A stretch of 8,435 bases of DNA, taken from the NCBI GenBank assembly GCA_946625225.1, contig CAMOTA010000119.1, positions 1-8,435 on the forward strand, written 5' to 3'. The notes below the pieces were generated by a model. It did no database searches and was not told where the DNA came from. It saw nothing but the letters and a program-made list of their open reading frames with translations. This document shows, piece after piece, positions 1 through 5,597 of this stretch; positions within the stretch are counted from its first letter, which is position 1; each line of letters begins with the position of its first letter. A program made the translations under genes and the position numbers. Source of the stretch: UBA9715 sp003452695 (GTDB lineage Bacteria; Actinomycetota; Coriobacteriia; Coriobacteriales; Eggerthellaceae).

Positions 1-1027
1 CGGTGCCGATGAACACGTTCTTGTAGCCGAGCTGATCCATCTGAGCCTGCATCTGCTCGTAGGTCACGGCAGCCTTGTGCGACGTGCCATGGCCGACGAA
101 CACGAACGCGGTGCCGGCGGCTTCGGCTTCCTCACGGCTAGCGAAACCGGCGGTCTTCACGGCCTCGGCGGTAACGGCCTTGGCCACCATCTCTTTGTCG
201 GGGTTCACGACGCTGGCGTCTTCACCCACTTCGCCGAGCAGCGGAGAAGCAACTTCGATGTTGGCGATCTTGCCCTTGTAGGACTCGACAACCTTCACCA
301 GCTCGTCGTACTCGGCGCCGCGCATCAGATGCGTCGGCTGCACGACCAGGTTCTTCACGCCGTTGGCAACCGCGCGCTCCATGGCCTGCTCCACGTTGTC
401 GATCTTCTCGTCATCGCGGGCCTGGATGTGATTGATGATGATCTGCGCGGTGAAGGCGCGGCGCACGGACCAGTCGGGGAACGCGGCGGCGATTGCCTTC
501 TCGATGGATCCGATGTCGGCCACGCGGCTGTCGTTGAACGAGGTGCCGAAGCTGACCACCAGGATCTCGTTCTCGCCGATGTTGTCGGCGTTCAGCGGGT
601 CGTCCAGCTTCGCATCGCCCGTGTCGCGGCCGAAGTAGTCGGGATCGGCGAACTCGCCTTCGACGAGTTCCTGCTGGGCGGGCGTCAGGGCATCCCACGC
701 AGCCTTCGCGGCCTGGCAGTCGGCGTCGGTCGTGGCGGTGCGCTCCTGCACGTAGATCTTGTCGATGAGCGCGGCCACCTCGTCGGCAGCGGCCTTGTCG
801 GCCGATGCGGCACTCGCAGACGACGAGGCTGCCTCGGAAGAGGCGGAAGCGGACGCGGACGACGCCGCGGCACTTGCAGAGGCAGAAGCGCTTGCAGAGG
901 CAGAAGCGCTTGCAGCAGAGCCGCTTGCGCTGGCTGCAGAAGAGCTACCCGACGAGCCGCAGCCTACGCATGCGACCGACAGGCATGCCGCGATGGCAAT
1001 CGCGGCTACCGGTTTAGCAAATTTCAT
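1..1027 (-). CDS. cbiK: Exported lipoprotein CbiK-type sirohydrochlorin cobaltochelatase (3' end outside window)
   Basis: CbiK enzymes insert Co2+ (or Fe2+) into sirohydrochlorin in anaerobic cobalamin or sirohaem synthesis. The visible 342 codons start at ATG 1025-1027, behind a GGGAAGGA ribosome site. Residues 1-23 form a lipoprotein signal ending in VGC (probable lipidated Cys23). Residues 25-75 are an Ala/Ser linker and 80-150 a small helical spacer. The CbiK fold begins near residue 154 (ILVVSFGTSFND). Compared with Salmonella CbiK from memory, E239 in GAEY matches E89 and H313 in VGHGTSH matches H145. The third key residue, H207, would lie beyond the window, as would about the last 90 residues. 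Most CbiK proteins are cytosolic; exported forms are known (periplasmic CbiK of Desulfovibrio, and IhtB, a CbiK-like haem-binding surface lipoprotein of Porphyromonas gingivalis). The gene lies 34 nt behind another lipoprotein gene, so the two are likely cotranscribed. Family is sure; substrate and reaction in vivo are open. Confidence 0.9.
   Translation of the reverse strand, partial: MKFAKPVAAIAIAACLSVACVGCGSSGSSSAASASGSAASASASASASASASAAASSASASASSEAASSSASAASADKAAADEVAALIDKIYVQERTATTDADCQAAKAAWDALTPAQQELVEGEFADPDYFGRDTGDAKLDDPLNADNIGENEILVVSFGTSFNDSRVADIGSIEKAIAAAFPDWSVRRAFTAQIIINHIQARDDEKIDNVEQAMERAVANGVKNLVVQPTHLMRGAEYDELVKVVESYKGKIANIEVASPLLGEVGEDASVVNPDKEMVAKAVTAEAVKTAGFASREEAEAAGTAFVFVGHGTSHKAAVTYEQMQAQMDQLGYKNVFIGT
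873..915. repeat. 18-bp tandem duplication in the cbiK linker
   Basis: An 18-bp unit (cttgcagaggcagaagcg on the plus strand) occurs twice without mismatch at 873-890 and 891-908, followed by its first 7 bases. It encodes part of the alternating Ser-Ala linker of the CbiK lipoprotein and keeps the frame, so slippage would change linker length by six residues. Confidence 0.85.
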
Positions 1028-1061
1028 CGTTTTCCTTCCCTCGGTTCTTTCCTTTGTTCTT

Positions 1062-1646
1062 TCATCGGTTCTCGTCTTGAATGGGATGAGACACGGATAC
1101 CATGTGATCGTACCAGGTGCCCTTCTCGCCGAGAATTGCCACATCGAATTCCTGGTCGAGCGCCGGCACTGGCACTTCGAATGCATACACCTCCTTCTGT
1201 GTTCCATCGCTGTAGGTAACCGTATCGGTAATTGGTTGGACAACGCCGCTCTCGTCGGCCCTGGCCTGCTCGGCCGTGCCCGGGTAGACGTTCACTATCT
1301 TCTTGGATTCCAGCCTGAAGTACACGCGCATGCCGTCGTTTGCGACGGTAAGCCGCGCCTTGCCCTCGTCGGCCTCGTTCACGTGGAACATGGTGCTGTC
1401 GGTTTCGAAGCGCACCGTGTACACGCCCGGCTGCAGCTCGGACGCTTCGCCTGCCGTTCCCACGGACGAAGCCGCCGCGCTTTGGGAACCTGCGGCCGCC
1501 GTCGCGCTGGCAGCAGATGCGGAGCTGGCACTGCTGGCGCTTGCGGTCGAAGCCTGCGATGCGGCGGTTCCCGAAGAGCAGCCGACGAATGCGACCAACG
1601 CCAGCGCGGCGAGCGCTGCCACTGCACGACACCTTATGTTTTTCAT
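1062..1646 (-). CDS. Small surface lipoprotein, unrecognised beta-rich domain
   Basis: A protein of 194 residues. I chose ATG 1644-1646 because a GGGGGG purine tract lies 5 nt upstream; an in-frame GTG at 1664 would swallow that site. Residues 1-23 form a lipoprotein signal (basic MKNIRCR, a hydrophobic Ala/Leu core, then FVGC with probable lipidated Cys23). An Ala/Ser/Thr-rich linker follows to about residue 65. The folded part, residues 70-190, alternates short strands and turns: PGVYTVRFETDSTMFHVNE, a VYFRLESKKIVNVYPG stretch, VTYSDGTQKEVYAFEVPVP, and a C-terminal GTWYDHMVSVSHP. Size and pattern suggest a single immunoglobulin-like or NEAT-like beta sandwich, but I cannot assign a family. 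H88, Y179 and H181 are candidate ligands if it binds a metal or haem. It is the first gene of a two-gene unit with the exported CbiK, which suggests a substrate-capture or partner role (inference). Confidence 0.8.
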   Translation of the reverse strand: MKNIRCRAVAALAALALVAFVGCSSGTAASQASTASASSASSASAASATAAAGSQSAAASSVGTAGEASELQPGVYTVRFETDSTMFHVNEADEGKARLTVANDGMRVYFRLESKKIVNVYPGTAEQARADESGVVQPITDTVTYSDGTQKEVYAFEVPVPALDQEFDVAILGEKGTWYDHMVSVSHPIQDENR

Positions 1647-1692
1647 GCCTTCCCCCCGTTGCACGTTTCGTTGCCCGAAAACGACGACAGAG

Positions 1693-1722
1693 ATTATAGC
1701 CCCTTGTTTTACGGCTTAGGGG
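1693..1722 (-). promoter_or_regulatory. Candidate promoter of the lipoprotein-cbiK operon, with flanking inverted repeat
   Basis: On the minus strand a perfect TATAAT lies at 1698-1693, about 47 nt before the ATG. No TTGACA-like -35 box sits at the usual distance. In its place is an interrupted inverted repeat, CCCCT at 1700-1704 and AGGGG at 1718-1722, straddling the spacer and -35 zone. A weak -35 with an overlapping repeat would fit a regulated promoter, but the arms are only 5 bp. A second small hairpin (ACCCC/GGGGT) lies just upstream, near 1733-1746. Confidence 0.5.
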
Positions 1723-1783
1723 AATCACATGAACCCCTCGGGGGTGTAGCAGCGCCTTTTTGTTTAAATCGACCATGAATGAG

Positions 1784-1850
1784 ACCAGATTAATCAGCAT
1801 AAAAGCGGTAAACTTATAATGATTTAAGTCGTGTTATAAAAAAATTTTAT
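1784..1850 (+). promoter_or_regulatory. AT-rich intergenic segment, likely promoter of the PucR-type regulator
   Basis: This stretch is sharply more AT-rich than the rest of the window. It contains TATAAT at 1815-1820, TATAAA at 1835-1840, and an ATAAAA-3 nt-TTTTAT inverted repeat at 1836-1850. Either hexamer could serve as a -10 box for the gene starting at 1911; neither has a convincing -35 partner. The remaining bases between the divergent genes (1851-1910) hold only the leader and the ribosome site. Confidence 0.4.
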
Positions 1851-1910
1851 CGCCCCGTGCAGTCGGTGAGCGGAAGCCGCGCATGCAGGGGTTGCGTGAG
1901 AGGGAGAATT

Positions 1911-2684
1911 GTGAGCAACCACGGTGAAGGGATGCCGGACGGGAACGGGTCCGCATCCCGGAACAGCTCCGAAATCTACCCGAGAATCTCGGATGCTTTA
2001 AATCGTTTCATATCGGACTCAGCGAACGGCGAAGGCTTCGAAGAAGCCTTCGATGGCGCTATTCCCCGCCCCTGGGGACTTCTGGGAGTGCGAAACCAAA
2101 GCGGGCATCGAAGCCCCGGATGCGTAGAGATTCCGAGAGAATTCGACGAGCACGGCGAGCCATGGCATATGGCGCACGCCTGCGACGATTCCACGCTGTA
2201 CCTGCTCGTTGCCTACGAGAGCACTGCGGCGGTGGTAGAAGCGCTGAAGGCGGCGAACAAGCACCGCACGATTGTGGTCGTGCAATCGCTGCCCTTCGAA
2301 AGCACGTCGGCGATCGCCCAGCAACGCGAGCTTATTGCCTTCGCATTCACGCTCTGCGATTCGAAAACGTTCGTGAACGCCAAGGACTATGCGCTCGATT
2401 TCCTCGTAGACCAGCTGGGCGGATTGATGGACACGTCCGGCTTGCTTCATCCGGGCATCGCGATGCTCGAACGCTACGACCGGCACAACCGATCCGACCT
2501 GCTGCACACGTTGAAGGTGTACCTGGACAACGACTGCAACGCCCAGAAATGCGGAAGGCTCCTGTTCCTGCACCGCAATTCGCTCGTCTACCGCGTGCGG
2601 CGCATCCAGGAAATCGCGAACATCGATCTGTCCGACCCCTGCGAACGCTCCTACCTGCGCCTTTCCTTTCTCCTGCGCCGGTAG
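1911..2684 (+). CDS. PucR/CdaR-family transcriptional regulator
   Basis: A 257-residue DNA-binding regulator. I chose GTG 1911 because GAGGGAGA lies 4 nt upstream; the open frame continues back to 1857 without a ribosome site or protein-like sequence. The C-terminal 60 residues are the diagnostic part: SDLLHTLKVYLDND, then CGRLLFLHRNSLVYRVRRI and a final SYLRLSFLLRR, the PucR-type helix-turn-helix (HTH_30), in which a tissue-like run of helices ends in the recognition helix around HRNSLVYRV. Residues 20-180 are a poorly conserved sensor region with no motif I recognise; it is shorter than in typical PucR/CdaR proteins, with no clear GAF or GGDEF-like domain. It diverges from the lipoprotein-cbiK operon, so control of that operon is the natural guess (inference). 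PucR-type proteins usually act as activators responding to a small metabolite; the ligand here is unknown. Confidence 0.8.
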   Translation: MSNHGEGMPDGNGSASRNSSEIYPRISDALNRFISDSANGEGFEEAFDGAIPRPWGLLGVRNQSGHRSPGCVEIPREFDEHGEPWHMAHACDDSTLYLLVAYESTAAVVEALKAANKHRTIVVVQSLPFESTSAIAQQRELIAFAFTLCDSKTFVNAKDYALDFLVDQLGGLMDTSGLLHPGIAMLERYDRHNRSDLLHTLKVYLDNDCNAQKCGRLLFLHRNSLVYRVRRIQEIANIDLSDPCERSYLRLSFLLRR

Positions 2685-2704
2685 TACCCACGTCAGGTGC
2701 GTGC

Positions 2705-2724
2705 GTGTGTCAGGGGGACGTTTC
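2705..2724 (+). repeat. Partial copy of the intergenic repeat
   Basis: Twenty bases beginning gtgtgtcaggggg and ending acgtttc match bases 3-22 of the 35-bp repeat exactly. After that the match breaks down, keeping only a TG-n-CA core. CGTTTC at 2719-2724 can also pair with GAAACG at 2742-2747, so this copy forms its own small hairpin. It is in direct orientation to the 2757 copy. Confidence 0.85.
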
Positions 2725-2756
2725 CAATGTCATTCAGTTAAGAAACGGGAACCCTT

Positions 2757-2791
2757 GAGTGTGTCAGGGGGACGTTTCTCTTGACACACGC
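2757..2791 (+). repeat. 35-bp inverted repeat, left arm (REP/MITE-like)
   Basis: This arm is perfectly complementary to 2826-2860 with a 34-nt spacer. Within the arm the ends are themselves inverted (GTGTGTCA near the left, TGACACAC near the right), giving a nested palindrome. Elements built around TGTCAGGGG...GACGTTTC/TGACAC recur, as far as I recall, between genes of many anaerobes and resemble REP sequences mobilised by IS200-like RAYT transposases. No transposase lies in the window. Confidence 0.9.
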
Positions 2792-2825
2792 ACGTCTGAG
2801 GACAGGCCCTCTCTCGTTGCCCAGA

Positions 2826-2860
2826 GCGTGTGTCAAGAGAAACGTCCCCCTGACACACTC
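2826..2860 (-). repeat. 35-bp inverted repeat, right arm (REP/MITE-like)
   Basis: Exact reverse complement of 2757-2791 over all 35 bases. The pair could form a very stable long hairpin in RNA from either strand, or a cruciform in DNA. It lies just downstream of the channel gene's terminator in the minus-strand direction, and downstream of the regulator gene in the plus direction. Confidence 0.9.
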
Positions 2861-2861
2861 G

Positions 2862-2903
2862 CGTGGAAAATAGAAGGGCCGGCAGAGCGTTCTGCCGGCC
2901 CTT
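2862..2903 (-). terminator. Rho-independent terminator of the formate/nitrite channel gene
   Basis: A 13-bp perfect GC-rich stem (2874-2886 with 2891-2903, containing GGGCCGGCAGA) closes a 4-nt loop. Read on the minus strand it is followed by CTATTTTCC, a reasonable T-rich tail. It begins about 35 nt after the stop codon at 2938. The plus-strand reading has only TTT and is a weaker terminator for the converging regulator gene. Confidence 0.85.
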
Positions 2904-2937
2904 TGCATCGCTGTTCGGCAAATGCCTTTCGAGAAGA

Positions 2938-3807
2938 CTAGGCTTCCTTCTTCTTGTGGTAGGCAAGCCAGTACATCATGCCGACGAGCAGCGCACCGCC
3001 GACGATGTTGCCGAGCGTTGCCAGGCCGATGTTGTAGCAAGCGCCCCCGACCGTAAGGGTCTGGCTGAGCGCCTCGAGCTTGGCCGGGTCGATGTCGCCC
3101 ACATAACCGTAGGTGTTGAAGGCGGCAATGCCCATGGGCAGGAAGAACATGTTTGCAACGCAGTGCTCGAAACCGCAGGCGACGAAGGCCATGACCGGGA
3201 AGATGGTCGTGAACACTTTGTCGATTACGGTGCGGCCGGCAAAGCCCATCCACACTGCCAGGCAGACGAGCCAGTTGCACATGATGCCGCGGAAGAAGAT
3301 GACATCCGGGCCGAGCGCTATCTTCGAATTGGCCACGTTTATCATCGCGTTGCCCACGGCACCGCTGTTCATGCCCGCATAGTTCGCGCCGAGCATGATG
3401 GCGACGAGCAGCAGAGAACCGATGAGGTTGCCCACGTAGACGACGACCCAGTTCTTCAGCACAGCCGCCCAGCTAATCTTCTGTTCGGAAGCCGCACACA
3501 CCATAAGGCAGTTGCCCGTGAACAGCTCGGCGCCGGCCACGATGACGCACAGCAGGCCCAGCGCAAAGCACAGGCCCCCGAGAATCTGCGATGCGGCGAA
3601 GGGCAGCGTCGTGTCCCCCTTCACGAGCAACATGAAGCATGCGCCCATGCCGATCATCATGCCCGCGAGGACGGACAGCGCAAACGCGCGCCCCGTCGTC
3701 AGCTTCGTCTTGCCAATGGCCACGTTTACGGCTTGTCCGAACAGGGCCGCGGCCCCTCGGCAATCCGGCTTGGTAGCCGCTATGTCTTCAGCAGTAATGC
3801 CTTGCAT
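2938..3807 (-). CDS. focA: Formate/nitrite transporter family channel (FocA/NirC-like)
   Basis: A 289-residue inner-membrane protein, the usual length for FNT pentameric anion channels that move formate, nitrite or hydrosulfide. I chose ATG 3805-3807 because AGGAGGG lies just upstream; an extension to 3861 would run back through the hairpin. Six hydrophobic helices are visible, at about 42-63, 76-92, 118-140, 170-188, 199-222 and 256-282. Family signatures are AELFTGN (93-99), CNWLVCLAVWMGFAGR (177-191) and GFEHCVANMFFLPMG (212-226). H215 matches the central pore histidine of FocA, and K162 sits where FocA has its conserved lysine before helix 4. It follows the hydrogenase gene by 71 nt with a hairpin between, so it may be the last gene of that unit. 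Context (hydrogenase, FolD) favours formate, but the FNT subtype cannot be settled by eye, so the symbol is provisional. Confidence 0.9.
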   Translation of the reverse strand: MQGITAEDIAATKPDCRGAAALFGQAVNVAIGKTKLTTGRAFALSVLAGMMIGMGACFMLLVKGDTTLPFAASQILGGLCFALGLLCVIVAGAELFTGNCLMVCAASEQKISWAAVLKNWVVVYVGNLIGSLLLVAIMLGANYAGMNSGAVGNAMINVANSKIALGPDVIFFRGIMCNWLVCLAVWMGFAGRTVIDKVFTTIFPVMAFVACGFEHCVANMFFLPMGIAAFNTYGYVGDIDPAKLEALSQTLTVGGACYNIGLATLGNIVGGALLVGMMYWLAYHKKKEA

Positions 3808-3833
3808 TATTCCCTCCTGCTCGTAAGCGTTTC

Positions 3834-3866
3834 GGGGCGTGCCATGCCGGCGGCTTGGCACGCCCC
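3834..3866. other. Hairpin between hydrogenase and channel genes
   Basis: A 10-bp perfect stem (GGGGCGTGCC at 3834-3843 with GGCACGCCCC at 3857-3866) has a 13-nt GC-rich loop. The T-rich tail (TTGTTTAAT) lies on the plus-strand side; the minus-strand side continues CGAAACG with no T run. For the minus-strand operon it is therefore more likely a partial terminator, attenuator or transcript-end stabiliser than a full stop. Confidence 0.65.
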
Positions 3867-3878
3867 TTGTTTAATACG

Positions 3879-5597
3879 TTAGATATCCCAGGCCTGCTGA
3901 TCGGTGTGCAGCCACTCGTGGGCCGTATGGCTCAGCGGCTTGCCGACCCAATCGGCATACAGCTTTTGGATATCGGGATTCTCGTGCGAATAGCGCAGCG
4001 TGTCGTTCGCATCCAGCGTGTTCAGGTTGGCAGCGCGCTCCAGCGCGAGCTCCTGGTTGAAGGCGATGGGCTGGCCGCCGCCGCCCACGCAGCCGCCGGG
4101 GCACGCCATTATCTCGACGAAATCGAATTCCACTTCGCCGGCCTCGATGGCATCGAGCAGCTTGGCCGTGTTGCCCAAACCGCTGGCCACGGCAATGCGC
4201 ACCGGCGTGCCGGCCACGTCTAGCTCCTTGGACACCCATGGCTTGTCGGGCGTCGAAGCGGTCGTGTCGCACGTGGAGAAGTCCGGGTTTTCGCCTGTAA
4301 TCAGATACACGGCCGAACGCAGCGCCGCTTCCATCACGCCACCGGTGCGGCCGAAGATCGTGCCCGCGCCCGTGGAAAGCCCCAGCGGGTTGTCGAACTC
4401 GGTCTCGGGCAGGGCGGCGCAGTTCACGCGGTACATGCGAAGCATGCGGTCGAACTCGCGCACGGTGAGCACGGCGTCCACGTCGGGGCCCGCTTCGGTG
4501 GCCAGCTGCGGCACGCCGCATTCGTATTTCTTGGCGACGCACGGCATGACCGACACCACGAACAGGCGCTTGCCTGCTTCCTCGGCCTGCTCGCGCATCG
4601 TGTTCTTCACCACGGCACCCATCATCTGGTGCGGAGACTTGGCCGACGACAGCTGGTCGACGAACTGCGGGTAGTGCAGCTTCACGAAGCGCACCCAGCC
4701 CGGGCAACAGCTCGTGAACATCGGGCGCGGCTTGTCGGAGCCCATGAACTCCACGAATTCGCTGCCCTCTTCCATAATGGTAAGGTCGGCGGCGAAATCG
4801 GTGTCGAACACGCGGTCGAAACCCAGGCTGCGCAGCGCAGATGCCATGCGGCCCGGCGTGGCCTCGTCGCGTTCAAGGCCGACGCCTTCGCCCCAGGCGG
4901 CGCGCACGGCGGGAGCAACCTGAACGACGGTGAACACGTCCGGATCGGCCAGCGCGTCCATGACCGGGTCTATGTCCTGGCGCGCGGAAAGCGCGCCGGT
5001 CGGGCAGTGCGTGATGCACTGGCCGCACAGGGCGCAACCCGAATCGGCGATGTTGGCGCCGTCTTTCACCGTCACCTTCATATGCGGGCCGGAACCCGTG
5101 AAATCCCATACGGCGCAATGCTGCACCTGGGCGCACTCGGCCACGCAGCGCATGCATTTGATGCACTTGCTGCTGTCGCGGATAAGCGGGAAATCGTCGT
5201 CCCACTCGAAACGCGGGGGCACGGCTGCAAACGGAAGCTTTTCGATGGACAGGTCGGCGGCAAGCTGGCGCAGCGCGCAGGTGTCGACGCGCACGCAGCT
5301 CGTGCATTCGCTGCGGTGCTCGGAGAGTATCATCTGCAAGTTGGTCTGGCGTGCGCGCACGACTTCGGGCGTGTTGGTGCGTATGACCATGCCCTCGCTC
5401 ACCGGCGTGTTGCAGGCTGCGGCCATGCGCTCTTCGCCTTCGACCTGCACGACGCACACGCGGCAGGCTCCGATATCGTTTATCTTCTTCATCCAGCACA
5501 GTGTGGGGATGTCGATTCCGACGCTCTTAGCAGCGCCGAGGATGGTCATGCCCTCTTGGGCTTCGACGGTCTTGCCGTCTATGGTCAGCGTTACCAT
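3879..5597 (-). CDS. hydA: [FeFe] hydrogenase catalytic subunit, clostridial (CpI-like) architecture
   Basis: Catalyses reversible 2H+ + 2e- to H2 at a cytosolic H-cluster. The 572-residue length is close to Clostridium pasteurianum CpI. Start ATG 5595-5597 has GGGGAGG upstream and overlaps the preceding stop by 7 nt, so translation is probably coupled. Domains in order: plant-type 2Fe-2S (C34, C45, C48, C62); His-Cys 4Fe-4S (H94, C98, C101, C107); two 4Fe-4S ferredoxin clusters (CIKCMRCVAEC 145-155 and CALCGQCITHC 188-198); then the H-cluster domain. Its three signatures are intact: TSCCPGW (295-301), MPCVAKKYE (351-359) and EIMACPGGCVGGGGQP (495-510), with H-cluster ligands C298, C353, C499 and C503, and proton-transfer C297. 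The C-terminus ends in SHTAHEWLHT, with no extra domains. Maturases HydE, HydF and HydG are not in the window. Its partner is the GltD-like subunit upstream, which suggests group A2 rather than the trimeric bifurcating A3 type. Confidence 0.96.
   Translation of the reverse strand: MVTLTIDGKTVEAQEGMTILGAAKSVGIDIPTLCWMKKINDIGACRVCVVQVEGEERMAAACNTPVSEGMVIRTNTPEVVRARQTNLQMILSEHRSECTSCVRVDTCALRQLAADLSIEKLPFAAVPPRFEWDDDFPLIRDSSKCIKCMRCVAECAQVQHCAVWDFTGSGPHMKVTVKDGANIADSGCALCGQCITHCPTGALSARQDIDPVMDALADPDVFTVVQVAPAVRAAWGEGVGLERDEATPGRMASALRSLGFDRVFDTDFAADLTIMEEGSEFVEFMGSDKPRPMFTSCCPGWVRFVKLHYPQFVDQLSSAKSPHQMMGAVVKNTMREQAEEAGKRLFVVSVMPCVAKKYECGVPQLATEAGPDVDAVLTVREFDRMLRMYRVNCAALPETEFDNPLGLSTGAGTIFGRTGGVMEAALRSAVYLITGENPDFSTCDTTASTPDKPWVSKELDVAGTPVRIAVASGLGNTAKLLDAIEAGEVEFDFVEIMACPGGCVGGGGQPIAFNQELALERAANLNTLDANDTLRYSHENPDIQKLYADWVGKPLSHTAHEWLHTDQQAWDI

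Larger units (their letters stand above)
2685..2937. other. Gene-free intergenic region with repeats and terminator
   Basis: About 250 bases between the convergent regulator and channel genes. It holds the 20-bp partial repeat, the 35-bp inverted repeat pair and the minus-strand terminator listed separately. No terminator with a T-tail is evident directly after the regulator stop codon. A plus-strand open frame at 2759-2941 runs through the repeats and has no ribosome site; I do not regard it as a gene. Confidence 0.8.

Noticed and set aside
77..1219. Long plus-strand open frame across the chelatase region
   Set aside because: It lies antisense to the clear CbiK frame, is rich in Gly/Arg/His, has no family motifs, and reflects high GC.
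1857..1910. Earlier GTG start of the PucR-type regulator at 1857
   Set aside because: No ribosome site precedes it, and GAGGGAGA sits at the right distance from GTG 1911.
2705..2860. CRISPR array
   Set aside because: There are only three copies, one of them inverted and one partial, with irregular spacing and no cas genes.
2759..2941. Plus-strand 60-codon open frame over the inverted repeat
   Set aside because: It is made of repeat and terminator sequence and has no ribosome site.
3808..3861. Earlier start of the FNT channel at 3861
   Set aside because: It would encode part of the intergenic hairpin; the AGGAGGG before ATG 3807 decides the start.
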